64,000 bases of DNA from Lachnospiraceae bacterium (GTDB lineage Bacteria > Bacillota > Clostridia > Lachnospirales > Lachnospiraceae). The notes beneath the pieces are model-generated. The model had not been told where the DNA came from. It ran no database searches and worked only from the letters and a program-made list of their open reading frames with translations. The translations under genes and the position numbers were made by a program. Below, one piece after another: positions 7,896 through 17,445 of the stretch; position 1 is the stretch's first letter; every line of letters starts with the position of its first letter. The stretch is from positions 1-64,000 of the forward strand of contig JAGANL010000015.1 in the NCBI GenBank assembly GCA_017624235.1. The letters run 5' to 3'.

Positions 7896-8849
7896 TTACC
7901 TCTTACACAATACCGCCAGCTTCCCCCATATCTTATTCGCAAGCGTATACCGGTTCCATGGCCTTTTTGCCTTCACAATACCAAATATCTGCGCCGCTTT
8001 TTCCACGGACGGAAAAGCTCCATGCTTTTCATAATAATCATACATCCGAAGAAAGCCTGTCTTCTTCTCATTCGGAATATGCCAGACGGCTACCGGATTG
8101 TAAACCGTCACGGTAGAAATCAGATAAAATTCCTCTGTCCAGAAACGATACAGATAAGGCGCCGCATTAATGACCGAGTCCATTCTTGCCGCTGCAATGG
8201 ACAAAATCGTCTCATCTCCGGTTCGCTTCGACACGGCAAAGCCGCTGTCACGCATTGTATTATAAACCTGTATACAAATTTTGACAAACTGCTGTAAATA
8301 CATTTTTCCGGCACAGACAAATTCGCCGCCGTAGTGCACGATGTTCTCATGCCGATTCGGATATAGACTCCGGTAGTCATTCCGTATGAGCACCCTGTCA
8401 TGATGATGGAGCGTATGACCTACCCCGTAAAGAAGTACCCCATAATCCGCTTCCTGCCAAAGCTCCTCAAAGGAATGCATGGTAATGGTATCGGCATCCA
8501 GAAGCAGAATATGGTCATAATCCGTCTGTTCTGCCAGATACTTCAGGGCGCAAAGCTTGAAAAAGGCCAGAGACCAGACAAACTCTTTCGGCATTACAAA
8601 AGCATCATATGGTATCACCTGTATTTTTATATCATGCGTTTTAAATAACATTTGATATTCTTCTGGAATATCCACATTGACAATCAACAGCACATCGTCC
8701 TGAGGATTGTGCAGCTTTGCGGATTTTAAGGAAACGAAGATGTTTTTCATATAAACCTCCAGTACCCTGTCATCCGTTCGACCGCCCATCTGCATCGATG
8801 TCTCGTAGTCCGCTTTAAATGCAAACGCATTGCATATCACATTCTTCAT
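7896..8849 (-). CDS. GT8-like (glycogenin-type) glycosyltransferase
   Basis: A 317-aa GT-A glycosyltransferase. The donor-site motif LLLDADT has the DxD aspartates D118 and D120, preceded by a FFKLCALKYL helix as in glycogenin/GT8 relatives. A second characteristic part is GGEFVCAG followed by GDETILS. No signal or membrane segment is present. It probably extends the repeat unit on the cytoplasmic side, using a nucleotide-sugar that cannot be deduced. It is transcribed with the preceding double GT4 (30 nt spacing). GT8 membership is tentative because the family-wide C-terminal HxxGxxKPW motif is not seen. Confidence 0.68.
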   Translation of the reverse strand: MKNVICNAFAFKADYETSMQMGGRTDDRVLEVYMKNIFVSLKSAKLHNPQDDVLLIVNVDIPEEYQMLFKTHDIKIQVIPYDAFVMPKEFVWSLAFFKLCALKYLAEQTDYDHILLLDADTITMHSFEELWQEADYGVLLYGVGHTLHHHDRVLIRNDYRSLYPNRHENIVHYGGEFVCAGKMYLQQFVKICIQVYNTMRDSGFAVSKRTGDETILSIAAARMDSVINAAPYLYRFWTEEFYLISTVTVYNPVAVWHIPNEKKTGFLRMYDYYEKHGAFPSVEKAAQIFGIVKAKRPWNRYTLANKIWGKLAVLCKR

Positions 8850-8879
8850 GCTTCTACCACCTTCTATTTTCTGCCGCTC

Positions 8880-11351
8880 CTATCTTCTTTCCCTTTGACA
8901 GGCTTCATAACCCTTGCCCGGTGCAATGATCCCGGCCGGACTGCACGGGCCCTCCTTCTCATAGCTGACACTTCTATTTTGAATGCCACGGCACAGCTTC
9001 AGCAGACATTCCGCTGCATGCTCCGGATTCCAAAGCTCTGCAATCGTCCGATAAGCCTCTCTTCCCAGCCGTCTGCGCAGTCCCGCATCCCTGACAAGCC
9101 GTTCCACGCAATTTAAAAAGCCTTCCAAATCCCCTTCCCGATAGACGAGTCCGTTTTCTCCATGCCGAATCAGGAACGGGGCTGCTCCGACCGCACTGTC
9201 TGCTACCACAGCGCAGCCACTGTTCATGGATTCATTTAAGACGGCGCCCCAGCCCTCCAGATGGCTGCTGGTGAACAGGAAAATCTGGGACTGCTCCATT
9301 CTAGCGCGTACCTCCGATGGCTTTAAAAAGCCTTCTAAGGTGATGACCCTCTCCAGCCCTTTAGCCTGTATGAGCTGCTCGATCTCCGCCCTCTTCTCTC
9401 CATCACCAATCATATGAATTTGAAAATCAAATCCTGTTTTACTTAAACGTTCTGCAGCATAAACTGCATACTCAGGGTGCTTCAATCCAAGAAAACGTCC
9501 TGCCCACAAAATATGGACACAGTCAGTTTGTTTTTCATTCGGCAGTTCCCCCGGCTGAAATATTTTTTTCTCCGGAAAATATCCCCATTTCAGCATCTTA
9601 TCCGGATAGGCCCGAACCAGATGGAAGTCTGAAGCTACATAGGCTCCACTGCACAGGAGATAGACCTGTGCTTTTCGATAACGTGTGTGATCGTGGTATT
9701 TCCTTCGCAGTCCCCTTGGAGAGATTGCTTTCCATTGGCCTTCCCGATACAATCGCTCACTGTATCGTATTACCGGAAGTCCCGCCTGAAGTCGAGGCTC
9801 CAGAATATCCTCTCTCTCCGTTCCTCCGAAAATGACAATATTACTTTCTAGAATAAGCCGTTCACAGGCCTCTCTGTCTTTATAATATAACAACAGATAT
9901 GGTATTTTATCTGCATCCACACCCCAGCCCATATTGACCCGTTCCGCTTCCATCGGTTCGGTCTGGATAAAGTGATAATTTTCTGCCAGCCTGCCAAACA
10001 GCTCATTAGACAGAGGAATCTGATGGTGATTGATATAATTTGATACAAAGGTAACCGTCAGACTGTTGTATTCCGGTTTCTCCTGCTGCATCAGCTCTTC
10101 ATAAATTCCAAGCAGTGTCCGGTAATTTTTCTCCGGGTCATGCAGCTCCCAGGCACGCTTTCTGGCTTCCTCATGTATCTGTCTGACCAGATCTTCCTCT
10201 GTAAAGATTCTTTTCAGGCAGTTGACAAGAGCCTGCGTATCCGCTGTTTCATAGAAAAGTCCCTCTTTTCCATCCGTAAACAGACTCGGCACGCCGCCGC
10301 AGGCGCTGCTGACAACCGGAACTCCGAGCATCAGTGCCTCGCCGATGGAATTTGGTGAATTTTCGATTGCAGAGGGGGACAGAAATACGTTGCTTTTTAG
10401 ATACTGTTCCCTCATCTGTTCTGCGTCCAGCCTGCCCAGAAATTCCACATGCTCTGTCAGCTGATATTGTTCCAGCAGCTCCAGCAGATATTTCCCATAG
10501 GACGAAAGCTTCAGCTTCTGCTTCCAGGTCTGATGAGCCGTAATTACATCTCCTGCCACACAAAGCTTTACATCCGGAAATTCCTTCGTAAGCTCCGCAA
10601 GTGCAGGCAGTACATAATGGAGGCCCTTAATCGGATAATTGCCCTGACTGACAAATATTCGGTGTACAGTACAGTTTTCCTGCTTCCATTCGCCTTGATA
10701 AAAAGGAGCGCGAAGCGTTTCTCCCATCGGATGATAGATACGCTTTGGATTGACACGCTCTGTCAGTTCGTAATCCCATGCCGTCCGGCCTGTAATATGA
10801 ACCGCTTTTTTTAATGCTTCTATTTCAAACTTTCCTCTGGCATCGTATTTTTCTTTCTGCTGCTTCAGTGTATCCCTCCGGACAATATCACGAAAGTTTG
10901 CCCTGTCAATAATATGCTGTGGCAAATCAGCCATAAAATAGTGACTATACTCAAAGCAAAGCCCCTGAATACCCACCAGTACTTTTCTGCAATCCGGCAC
11001 GCTCTTTAACATCGCCAGCGTATGCGGATATTCCGTGCCGAATATGTGCACAATGTCTGGCTGATAGTCCTCCACGATGCTTTTGATTTCCGCTTCCATA
11101 ACCGTATCATAGTGATGGGCATCCAACACATCCTCATGAAATCCGAAATATGCCAGGCCTTCTGCCTTCCCGCTTATGGATTCCGCTCCCCTGTCGATTG
11201 GAAAACAGACTCCAAGCTCCATTTCATTGCCTGTATCCTGCAAAATACGGTCAGACAATCCGGTCAGCCATCCTTCTTTATTACTGCACTCCCTTCCCAA
11301 AGCCCGGGCAATCCGCGGCAGCATAATATTACACAACCATAAAATCCGCAT
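8880..11351 (-). CDS. Double GT4 glycosyltransferase (two GT-B units fused)
   Basis: An 823-aa protein with two complete GT4-type GT-B folds in tandem. The first runs from about 1 to 415, opening with MRILWLCNIMLP and ending with the donor-site ExxxxxxxE pattern in IENSPNSIGEALMLG. The second runs from about 430 to 795, opening with LTVTFVSNYINHHQIPL, with HILWAGRF and the donor-site stretch SHLEGWGAVLNESMNSG. It could add two consecutive sugars without releasing the acceptor. Both donor sites look intact, so neither half appears degenerate. A GT4 is normally 350-400 aa, so this is double length. The reading frame is continuous, which argues for fusion rather than two genes. Confidence 0.85.
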   Translation of the reverse strand: MRILWLCNIMLPRIARALGRECSNKEGWLTGLSDRILQDTGNEMELGVCFPIDRGAESISGKAEGLAYFGFHEDVLDAHHYDTVMEAEIKSIVEDYQPDIVHIFGTEYPHTLAMLKSVPDCRKVLVGIQGLCFEYSHYFMADLPQHIIDRANFRDIVRRDTLKQQKEKYDARGKFEIEALKKAVHITGRTAWDYELTERVNPKRIYHPMGETLRAPFYQGEWKQENCTVHRIFVSQGNYPIKGLHYVLPALAELTKEFPDVKLCVAGDVITAHQTWKQKLKLSSYGKYLLELLEQYQLTEHVEFLGRLDAEQMREQYLKSNVFLSPSAIENSPNSIGEALMLGVPVVSSACGGVPSLFTDGKEGLFYETADTQALVNCLKRIFTEEDLVRQIHEEARKRAWELHDPEKNYRTLLGIYEELMQQEKPEYNSLTVTFVSNYINHHQIPLSNELFGRLAENYHFIQTEPMEAERVNMGWGVDADKIPYLLLYYKDREACERLILESNIVIFGGTEREDILEPRLQAGLPVIRYSERLYREGQWKAISPRGLRRKYHDHTRYRKAQVYLLCSGAYVASDFHLVRAYPDKMLKWGYFPEKKIFQPGELPNEKQTDCVHILWAGRFLGLKHPEYAVYAAERLSKTGFDFQIHMIGDGEKRAEIEQLIQAKGLERVITLEGFLKPSEVRARMEQSQIFLFTSSHLEGWGAVLNESMNSGCAVVADSAVGAAPFLIRHGENGLVYREGDLEGFLNCVERLVRDAGLRRRLGREAYRTIAELWNPEHAAECLLKLCRGIQNRSVSYEKEGPCSPAGIIAPGKGYEACQRERR

Positions 11352-11385
11352 AATACCTCACATCTCTTTTTCACGATTGAAAATG

Positions 11386-12240
11386 CTAATGATACAACAA
11401 CCGCTTCAGTTTATTATAAATTCCCGACATCCTCCTGCTCTGAGCCATCTTTGTCCGAAGCGGTGCCAAAGTAAGGAGTAACAGCATCCGGTATTGGAAT
11501 ACCTGTCCCGCGCTCATATACCTTCTCGTAATCTCCCGGTGTTCTTCGGCAGACACCTTTCGATTCTCTGCCGTCTCCGAAAAACCGCCGCCCTCATAGG
11601 AAGCTACCGTCACCGGAAGAAAAACCGTCTCCGCCTTTTTCACAAAAAAGCTCCATAGGAAATGCTCATAATCCGCACGCACACGATACTTTGTATCATA
11701 ACCACGTTCTTCAAACAAACGTCTGTCATAGAAGCAGCATTGATGACAGGGCACATTCCGGTAACAGGCAAAGGCATCCATATGAGGATTGGAAGATACC
11801 AGCGATCCGGTCAGCTTTTCATAGATATTTCCATAGAAAATACACGGTCCACCACCTGCATTGGCATCCTCTTGGCTTGCCGACTTCCTGCCGACATTGC
11901 GGTCAATTTCGTCGGCTACCTGCGCCAGAACCGTTTCCCCATAAAAAAGATCCCCACAGTTCAAAAATAAAATATAGTCTCCACGACAATACTTCACAGC
12001 CTGATTCATAGCATCATAAATGCCTCTGTCCTTCTGCTCATATATCCGAATTCTATCATCCGTTCTGCCGTTTACGCCTTGTCCGTTCTTTTCCTTCCAC
12101 TGCTGCAAAGCGCCATCCGAAGACAGACCATCCTTAACCACAATTTCATAATCCTTATAAGTCTGACTTTGGATACTCTCTATTGTCTCTGCCAGCTTTT
12201 TCCCCGGATTTAAACAAACCACTACAATACTAAAACGCAT
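11386..12240 (-). CDS. Family 2 glycosyltransferase (WcaA-like)
   Basis: GT-A enzyme of about 284 aa. It opens with FSIVVVCLNPGKKL, has KDGLSSDG in place of the usual DDxSxDG, and shows the metal site in LFLNCGDLF. This pattern is typical of WcaA/colanic-type GT2s. The start at 12240 is chosen because an AAGGAG lies 8-9 nt upstream and the longer frame would overlap the preceding gene. It probably adds one sugar to the lipid-linked intermediate; specificity is unknown. It sits 13 nt after the EpsG-like polymerase gene. Confidence 0.85.
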   Translation of the reverse strand: MRFSIVVVCLNPGKKLAETIESIQSQTYKDYEIVVKDGLSSDGALQQWKEKNGQGVNGRTDDRIRIYEQKDRGIYDAMNQAVKYCRGDYILFLNCGDLFYGETVLAQVADEIDRNVGRKSASQEDANAGGGPCIFYGNIYEKLTGSLVSSNPHMDAFACYRNVPCHQCCFYDRRLFEERGYDTKYRVRADYEHFLWSFFVKKAETVFLPVTVASYEGGGFSETAENRKVSAEEHREITRRYMSAGQVFQYRMLLLLTLAPLRTKMAQSRRMSGIYNKLKRLLYH

Positions 12241-12253
12241 GTCCCGTCTCCTT

Positions 12254-13393
12254 CTACCAGACCGTAAATTCAAATCTCGGCTCAAAGAACCATGTCTGAT
12301 ACGGCAAAAGCTTAATCAGCTCATAATCTGCCGTATGCAGAAATGCTGCGAAATAAACCACTGCCGCCGCCATAATACCCAAACGTAAAATTTTTTTCTG
12401 CCGGATATCCGGTATTCTTTCCACGATCATCGGAAGCAGAAACACCTGACCCACTGTCAGATAATAACCGATTCTGGAAATCTCGGGCAAAAAGGAACAG
12501 CAGGTATATAGTAAAAGTGCAATATAATTCAAATGAAAATAAAATCGTATTTGAACATTTTCCCGTACTGTACTTTTATAATATAACAAGCCCAGCACCA
12601 GCACTGCCGCACATCTGACAATATTGGTAATACTGGTACCTCCTTCCAGCATATCTGTATTTTCATAGGTCGGATACAGAAATAAAATCACCTTCATATA
12701 AAACGACCCCAGCACCAGTCCGCTGGCAGCTGCCACGCTCATGACTGCCACAAACCATTTTTTCCAGGGGCATACAGCAATCAGATAAATTGGTATCACA
12801 ATCAGCACGGATTTGTGCATCAGGGATGCAAGCAGGATACAACACATAAATTTCAGATATTCCCGTCGGAAAATGAATTGGATGGACACCATGGCAATCG
12901 CAATGGCCAGATAATAACGCACGGTATTCATACTCTGAAAATAATAGCTGAAACACATAAACAGGAAAAAGCTGAAAAAGAAATCCTCACTCAGCTCATA
13001 GAGCGCATACAGCATCAGTCCAATCGTCAACAGTGCAAATAACGCAAAAATGCTCAGATAGGTTTCTGAGCCAAAAATCGCCTGCATCAGGCGCACTATC
13101 CAGTTAAAGCCGGCTTCCGTCGGCACATACTGATCCCGGTATATCAGGCGGAAAAATTCCAGATACCTCTTATAGTCATTTCCCACCTTAAAACGGCAGG
13201 CCGAAACCAGAAACAGAATCAGAAAAATCGTTCCCAGACAGGCCCGGTTCAAATACTGCTGTCTGGTCGTTCCAATCTGTTTTCTACCGCCGAGAAATGC
13301 CCCCGCCTGCATATGCACTTGTGCCGTATTTGTTTTCTGAACAAACCAGGCCAGGCTGATTGTCAGAGCTGCCACACAAATATATAAAATCAT
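12254..13393 (-). CDS. EpsG-family polysaccharide polymerase (Wzy-like)
   Basis: Polytopic membrane protein of 379 aa with about ten hydrophobic segments. The pattern RFKVGNDYKRYLEFF near 65-80, then EAGFNWI, SMNTVRYYLAIAI and LASLMHKSVL, is characteristic of the EpsG/Wzy family, which polymerises lipid-linked repeat units outside the membrane. The conserved N-T-V-R-Y-Y and H-K-S blocks are present. Its start codon directly follows the stop of the upstream glycosyltransferase gene with no spacer. It is the only clear polymerase in the window, so it probably serves the repeat unit built by regions 1-18375. Confidence 0.83.
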   Translation of the reverse strand: MILYICVAALTISLAWFVQKTNTAQVHMQAGAFLGGRKQIGTTRQQYLNRACLGTIFLILFLVSACRFKVGNDYKRYLEFFRLIYRDQYVPTEAGFNWIVRLMQAIFGSETYLSIFALFALLTIGLMLYALYELSEDFFFSFFLFMCFSYYFQSMNTVRYYLAIAIAMVSIQFIFRREYLKFMCCILLASLMHKSVLIVIPIYLIAVCPWKKWFVAVMSVAAASGLVLGSFYMKVILFLYPTYENTDMLEGGTSITNIVRCAAVLVLGLLYYKSTVRENVQIRFYFHLNYIALLLYTCCSFLPEISRIGYYLTVGQVFLLPMIVERIPDIRQKKILRLGIMAAAVVYFAAFLHTADYELIKLLPYQTWFFEPRFEFTVW

Positions 13394-14179
13394 CTATAGT
13401 TCCTTCGCTTCCTTGATTCCGTCACACATCAGACGGTATGCCTGTCTTACCGGAATATCCCGACACATCAATTCTCTGTGTGCAAGCAGAAACCGAATGG
13501 CAATCGGTTTCGCCAGCCTTCCGTACAGGAAATGATAGAGTACCCCTCTGTCAAAGAAGAACTTCTCATGATAACCACTGAACCAGGTAGACTCACCCGA
13601 AGCCTCTTCCCGTCCGATCGTAACCGGTGCTTTGAATACTTTCAGCCCCCTGGAAATACATTCCCTCAAAAAAAGACTGTCCTCTCCGTTGCTGTAGCGT
13701 GCACCTCCACCAAACAACAGGGAAAAGGTCACTCCCGCTGCGTGAAGTCTTCCGGTACGTGCCGCAAAGCTATAGGTCGGATATCTGCCGCAATTATACT
13801 GGTGCACCCTTCCATGCTCCGTAATATGATAAGTCCGACGTTCTTCGCAGACATCTACATTAAACAAAATCATATCTGCCTGAGGATTTTTTTCAAACTC
13901 ACGAAGCACCAGCTGTTCATAACCATCCGCATAAACAATATCACCGTCGGAAAAAAGACTGATATCGTGATCGGCACGAAGCAGCGCATTATTTCTGCTC
14001 AGTCCCACACCCCGTTCCTTAAGTGAATAACATTTGATATTATATTTCTCTTTGGTAAATTCCTCATACCCGAAATGATCGGTCTGGTTGATGATAATGG
14101 CATCTGAGCCAATCCTCATCTGCTCAGCCAGTTCCCTTGCATCCGCATACATAGCAGACACCAGCAGCTGTAATGTCAT
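13394..14179 (-). CDS. Glycosyltransferase (GT2-like, GT-A fold)
   Basis: A 261-aa protein with a GT-A core. It shows GVGLSRNNALLRA, a stretch that recurs in GT2 enzymes before the metal site, then LFSDGDIVY with aspartates D78 and D80, then GGARYSNGEDSLFLRECI, the acceptor-side ED motif. The N-terminus (LQLLVSAMYAD) lacks the usual VVPVYN, so it belongs to a divergent subgroup. The C-terminal 40 residues are basic and helical. It sits between the Wzz-like gene and the polymerase in the operon. Donor unknown. Confidence 0.72.
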   Translation of the reverse strand: MTLQLLVSAMYADARELAEQMRIGSDAIIINQTDHFGYEEFTKEKYNIKCYSLKERGVGLSRNNALLRADHDISLFSDGDIVYADGYEQLVLREFEKNPQADMILFNVDVCEERRTYHITEHGRVHQYNCGRYPTYSFAARTGRLHAAGVTFSLLFGGGARYSNGEDSLFLRECISRGLKVFKAPVTIGREEASGESTWFSGYHEKFFFDRGVLYHFLYGRLAKPIAIRFLLAHRELMCRDIPVRQAYRLMCDGIKEAKEL

Positions 14180-14243
14180 ATCCTGCTCCTTTCCGGCTCA
14201 CTATGAAGCAGTCCTCACTCCACGCGCAGTCTGTCAGCCTTCC

Positions 14244-15287
14244 TCATCTGAGTACATCAAATCTGTAATAGGACCGATACAGCTTCTTGTCCGTATCATA
14301 TAAGATGGCTCCTGTTATTTTACATTCCTGTTTCAACAGAAGACTGATGACCTTATCGATCTGCTTTCCGATATCCTTCCCGCTCTGAACCGCCAGAATG
14401 ACTCCATCTGCTTTTCGCAGCTTCTCGCACAGCTCCGGATGCTCTAACAGTCCTGCACTGCTTTCGTGTCCAATCTGTCCGGCTATTTTAGCCACTTTTT
14501 CGGTTTCTCTGTCCCAAAGCGGAACGACAACCTGCCTGCCGCTTCCCAGATAAGAAAGATTTTCCTTCCGTTCCTTCTCCAGAAACTCCATTCCAGAAAA
14601 GCCGCCCTTTTGAAAAGCAACTCCCAGCACCGGATATCCATAGCGTCTTTCAAACGTGGACTCCACATAGACCGAAGTATCCAGAATGACTCCAAAAACC
14701 AGTATCACAATTACAAATAGTACACCCGCGATACCTCCCAGTACAAAGACCTTGACCGTATGCAGATTCAATGCCACCAGTTCGGTATCCGATGACATAA
14801 TCACTGAAATCCTCTCAAATTCCTCCATTTCATCACCGAAGTGTAAAATGGACTGCTCCGTTGCCTTCTGAATTGCGCTGGTCTGTTTCGCATCATGCGT
14901 CGTGACCGTAGTCGTAATAATGCGGTAATCCGAAGGCTGCTCACAGAAGACGGCATTTTTGACCATTTCCTTGTCATAGCCTTCCGGCAAGAGCGACATC
15001 GTATAATCCAGAATCGGGTCCGAAGCCGCTACATCATTCCAGGTTGCCGCATTATAGTAATCATAGGCTCTGTCACCGTTTTCATCAACCGTAAAATCAA
15101 TATAATAGCGGCTCACTGCCTCATATTCTCTGGCCGGTGCATACACCACATGGCGTACCAGATAGAAACCTCCTGCCAGTACAGCACCCAGGATGCCACC
15201 CATAATAATATATCCAATTTTCCGAAGCAACAGCAGAAGCGTCAGCCGTAAATCCATCCCCTCCTGCATCCATTCTTCCTGTGCCAT
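14244..15287 (-). CDS. Wzz/YveK-like chain-length protein with P-loop-less kinase tail
   Basis: Polysaccharide co-polymerase that would set chain length together with the polymerase. The first membrane helix is at about 26-48, an extracytoplasmic domain at 50-180, and the second helix at about 182-204. The remaining ~145 aa resemble the end of a BY-type tyrosine kinase (VILAVQSGKDIGKQIDKV and GAILYDTD), but no Walker A (GxxxxGKT) or Walker A' is visible. The protein ends YRSYYRFDVLR, with a few tyrosines. The kinase part is therefore probably inactive and may be a scaffold. The ATG at 15287 has an AGAGG RBS; a TTG just upstream is unlikely. No separate kinase or phosphatase gene is seen nearby. 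Confidence 0.77.
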   Translation of the reverse strand: MAQEEWMQEGMDLRLTLLLLLRKIGYIIMGGILGAVLAGGFYLVRHVVYAPAREYEAVSRYYIDFTVDENGDRAYDYYNAATWNDVAASDPILDYTMSLLPEGYDKEMVKNAVFCEQPSDYRIITTTVTTHDAKQTSAIQKATEQSILHFGDEMEEFERISVIMSSDTELVALNLHTVKVFVLGGIAGVLFVIVILVFGVILDTSVYVESTFERRYGYPVLGVAFQKGGFSGMEFLEKERKENLSYLGSGRQVVVPLWDRETEKVAKIAGQIGHESSAGLLEHPELCEKLRKADGVILAVQSGKDIGKQIDKVISLLLKQECKITGAILYDTDKKLYRSYYRFDVLR

Positions 15288-15302
15288 ACACAATCCTCTC
15301 GT

Positions 15303-16676
15303 TTATAAATCCTTCTGTTTCTTAAGCGCCGTAACCTGTTCTTCCTCCACACCCTCTGTGCTTTCCGGGATAAACAGAATCTTTAACGTCAGAAGCATCA
15401 GCTTAATATCCAGCCAAACCGTATAATTTTCTATATAAAATAAATCCAGTTTTAATTTGTCATATGGTGTTGTATTGTATTTTCCATAGACCTGTGCATA
15501 TCCTGCCAGCCCTGCTTTAATCTTGGTACGATAGGCAAACTCCGGCATTTCCTCCAGATACTGCTTAATGATTTCCGGACGCTCCGGTCTTGGCCCGATA
15601 AAGCTCATTTCACCGCGGATGATATTAATCAGCTGCGGAAGCTCATCAATCCGCACCTTACGGATGAATTTTCCAATCGGAGTAATACGGCTGTCATTTT
15701 TAGAGGCCAGCCTTGCCACACCGTCCTTCTCTGCATCCGTCCTCATGCTGCGGAATTTCAGAATTTTAAACTCCTTCTGATCCCTTGTCACGCGCACCTG
15801 CTTATACAAAACCGGCCCTCCGTCATAGAGCTTGATGATAATGGCTGTAATCAGCATAATCGGCGAAGTCAGCACAAACAGGATCAGCGCACAGACCAGA
15901 TCGATCGTCCGCTTCATAAAACGCTGCTCAAAGCTCAGCACATATTCTCTTGTAAACAAAATCGGCGTATCAAACAGATACAGCTGATCGGCTCCTCTTA
16001 CCAGAATATCCGGTATCTTCGGCATGATATAAACACGGATGGATTTTCCGAAGCAGAATTTATACAGCTTATTACGGATTTCTGCTCCAATATCCCAAAG
16101 TACGACGGCATCGTAGCGCGCTTCAATTTCCTTGCAGAGGGCTTCATAGCCTGCATCCACATGTACGCATTTACATACCCGGTATTTATCCTTCCTCGTC
16201 TCAAACTTACTCAGTATATCTTCAATCGGACGGTCTCCATGAATAACCAGAAGATCTCTCGGCATGAAGATCCGTTTATAAATGGTGGCGCTGATGCTCG
16301 TCCACAAGACGATGATGACGCTATCCAGTATGGTCATATAAAATATATAGCTGACGTTGAGGAATCTGCGGGACATCAGACACATCTGAAGATAGGTGAT
16401 GCCGTTGACACAAATCGTCGCAAACACCTGTGAAAACATAACTTCACCGCTTCGCAGATAGCCGATACGCATTCCTCCGTACATCTGGGAAAAAAACAGA
16501 AGCATCACTCCATACACGAATAACATAAGCACATGTCCGTTAAAATAAAACTTCAGGTACATTTCCCCATGAAAATATCCGAACCAGAACAATCCGTAGA
16601 TTCCCACCTGAAATAAGATACAGATAAATGACATTGCTATCACAATAATTCTTTTAAACGATTCCAGACTTCTCAT
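15303..16676 (-). CDS. Polyprenyl-phosphate sugar-1-phosphate transferase (WbaP/EpsE-type)
   Basis: Starts repeat-unit synthesis by moving a sugar-1-phosphate from a nucleotide-sugar to undecaprenyl phosphate. The 457 aa carry four N-terminal hydrophobic segments (about 10-125), a CoA-binding-like middle, a membrane hairpin near 260, and the catalytic domain: KRTIDLVCALILF, then KILKFRSMRTDAE, RKVRIDELPQLINI and GEMSFIGPRPERPE. All these are family hallmarks, with the DE pair in RIDELPQ. It lies next to the Wzz-like gene, the usual arrangement in EPS operons. The sugar (glucose, galactose or an N-acetyl sugar) cannot be told from sequence. Confidence 0.92.
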   Translation of the reverse strand: MRSLESFKRIIVIAMSFICILFQVGIYGLFWFGYFHGEMYLKFYFNGHVLMLFVYGVMLLFFSQMYGGMRIGYLRSGEVMFSQVFATICVNGITYLQMCLMSRRFLNVSYIFYMTILDSVIIVLWTSISATIYKRIFMPRDLLVIHGDRPIEDILSKFETRKDKYRVCKCVHVDAGYEALCKEIEARYDAVVLWDIGAEIRNKLYKFCFGKSIRVYIMPKIPDILVRGADQLYLFDTPILFTREYVLSFEQRFMKRTIDLVCALILFVLTSPIMLITAIIIKLYDGGPVLYKQVRVTRDQKEFKILKFRSMRTDAEKDGVARLASKNDSRITPIGKFIRKVRIDELPQLINIIRGEMSFIGPRPERPEIIKQYLEEMPEFAYRTKIKAGLAGYAQVYGKYNTTPYDKLKLDLFYIENYTVWLDIKLMLLTLKILFIPESTEGVEEEQVTALKKQKDL

Positions 16677-16688
16677 TCTTATCTCCGT

Positions 16689-17444
16689 TCATATTCTGCG
16701 CAGTACAGCACGTACCGCATAAAAGCAGAAATTATAAAAGCTGTACCACATCGAAAGTCCCTCTGCCTGGCGATACAGCCTCCAGATTCTTTTGACTGCC
16801 TCAAGCTTATTGGCCGAAAGCGTTCCTGCACTTCTGCGATAATACACCAGATTTTCATTCAGTCCATATGCAGTATAGCCATTTCTAAGAATCTTCCACC
16901 ATGCAGCCGTATCCTCGCTCTTGATATCCGGCATCTGAATCAGCTCTTTTCCAAGCCTTTCCACATCCAATAGCACGGTGGAGGTAAAGATTGTCGTATT
17001 TTTCAATGCCTGCCTATAGGTTAAACGCTCTGGTACACGAACAATTTTTCCCAACCCCCGCGCCTGCTCATCTGCAAACTCATAGCCGGAAAAAACAAAG
17101 GCGGCATCCTTCTCTCTGAGAAAAGCCAGCTCTTTTTCCAGCTTCTCCGGTTTCCAGATATCATCTGCATCCAGAAAAGCAATATAACCACCCTCCGCCT
17201 CCCGGATTCCCCGATTACGCGCCTTTGCCGCTCCGCCGTTCTGCGGCTGAAAAACCGGTCGGATTCGCGCATCCCGTTCTGCAAGCCGCTTCATAACCTC
17301 GGCACTCTTATCCGAAGAGCAGTCATCTACAAGCAAAAGCTCCCAATTTTCATAGGTCTGCCTGCGAACGCTTTCTACCGTCTCCTCCAGATATTTTTCC
17401 GCATTGTAAACCGGTACAACGATACTGACTTTTTCTGCAGTCAT
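16689..17444 (-). CDS. Family 2 glycosyltransferase
   Basis: Compact 251-aa GT2. Motifs: VSIVVPVYNAEKYL, LLVDDCSSD (nucleotide site), AKARNRGI, and metal site AFLDADDIWKPEKLE with D92, D94 and D95. The C-terminal ~40 aa (MWYSFYNFCFYAVRAVLRRI) is amphipathic and basic, which suits membrane association. It is most like small chain-extending GT2s such as those acting second in EPS assembly, next to the initiating transferase. It begins one base after the stop of the GtrB-like gene, so the two are tightly coupled. Confidence 0.88.
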   Translation of the reverse strand: MTAEKVSIVVPVYNAEKYLEETVESVRRQTYENWELLLVDDCSSDKSAEVMKRLAERDARIRPVFQPQNGGAAKARNRGIREAEGGYIAFLDADDIWKPEKLEKELAFLREKDAAFVFSGYEFADEQARGLGKIVRVPERLTYRQALKNTTIFTSTVLLDVERLGKELIQMPDIKSEDTAAWWKILRNGYTAYGLNENLVYYRRSAGTLSANKLEAVKRIWRLYRQAEGLSMWYSFYNFCFYAVRAVLRRI

Positions 17445-17445
17445 A

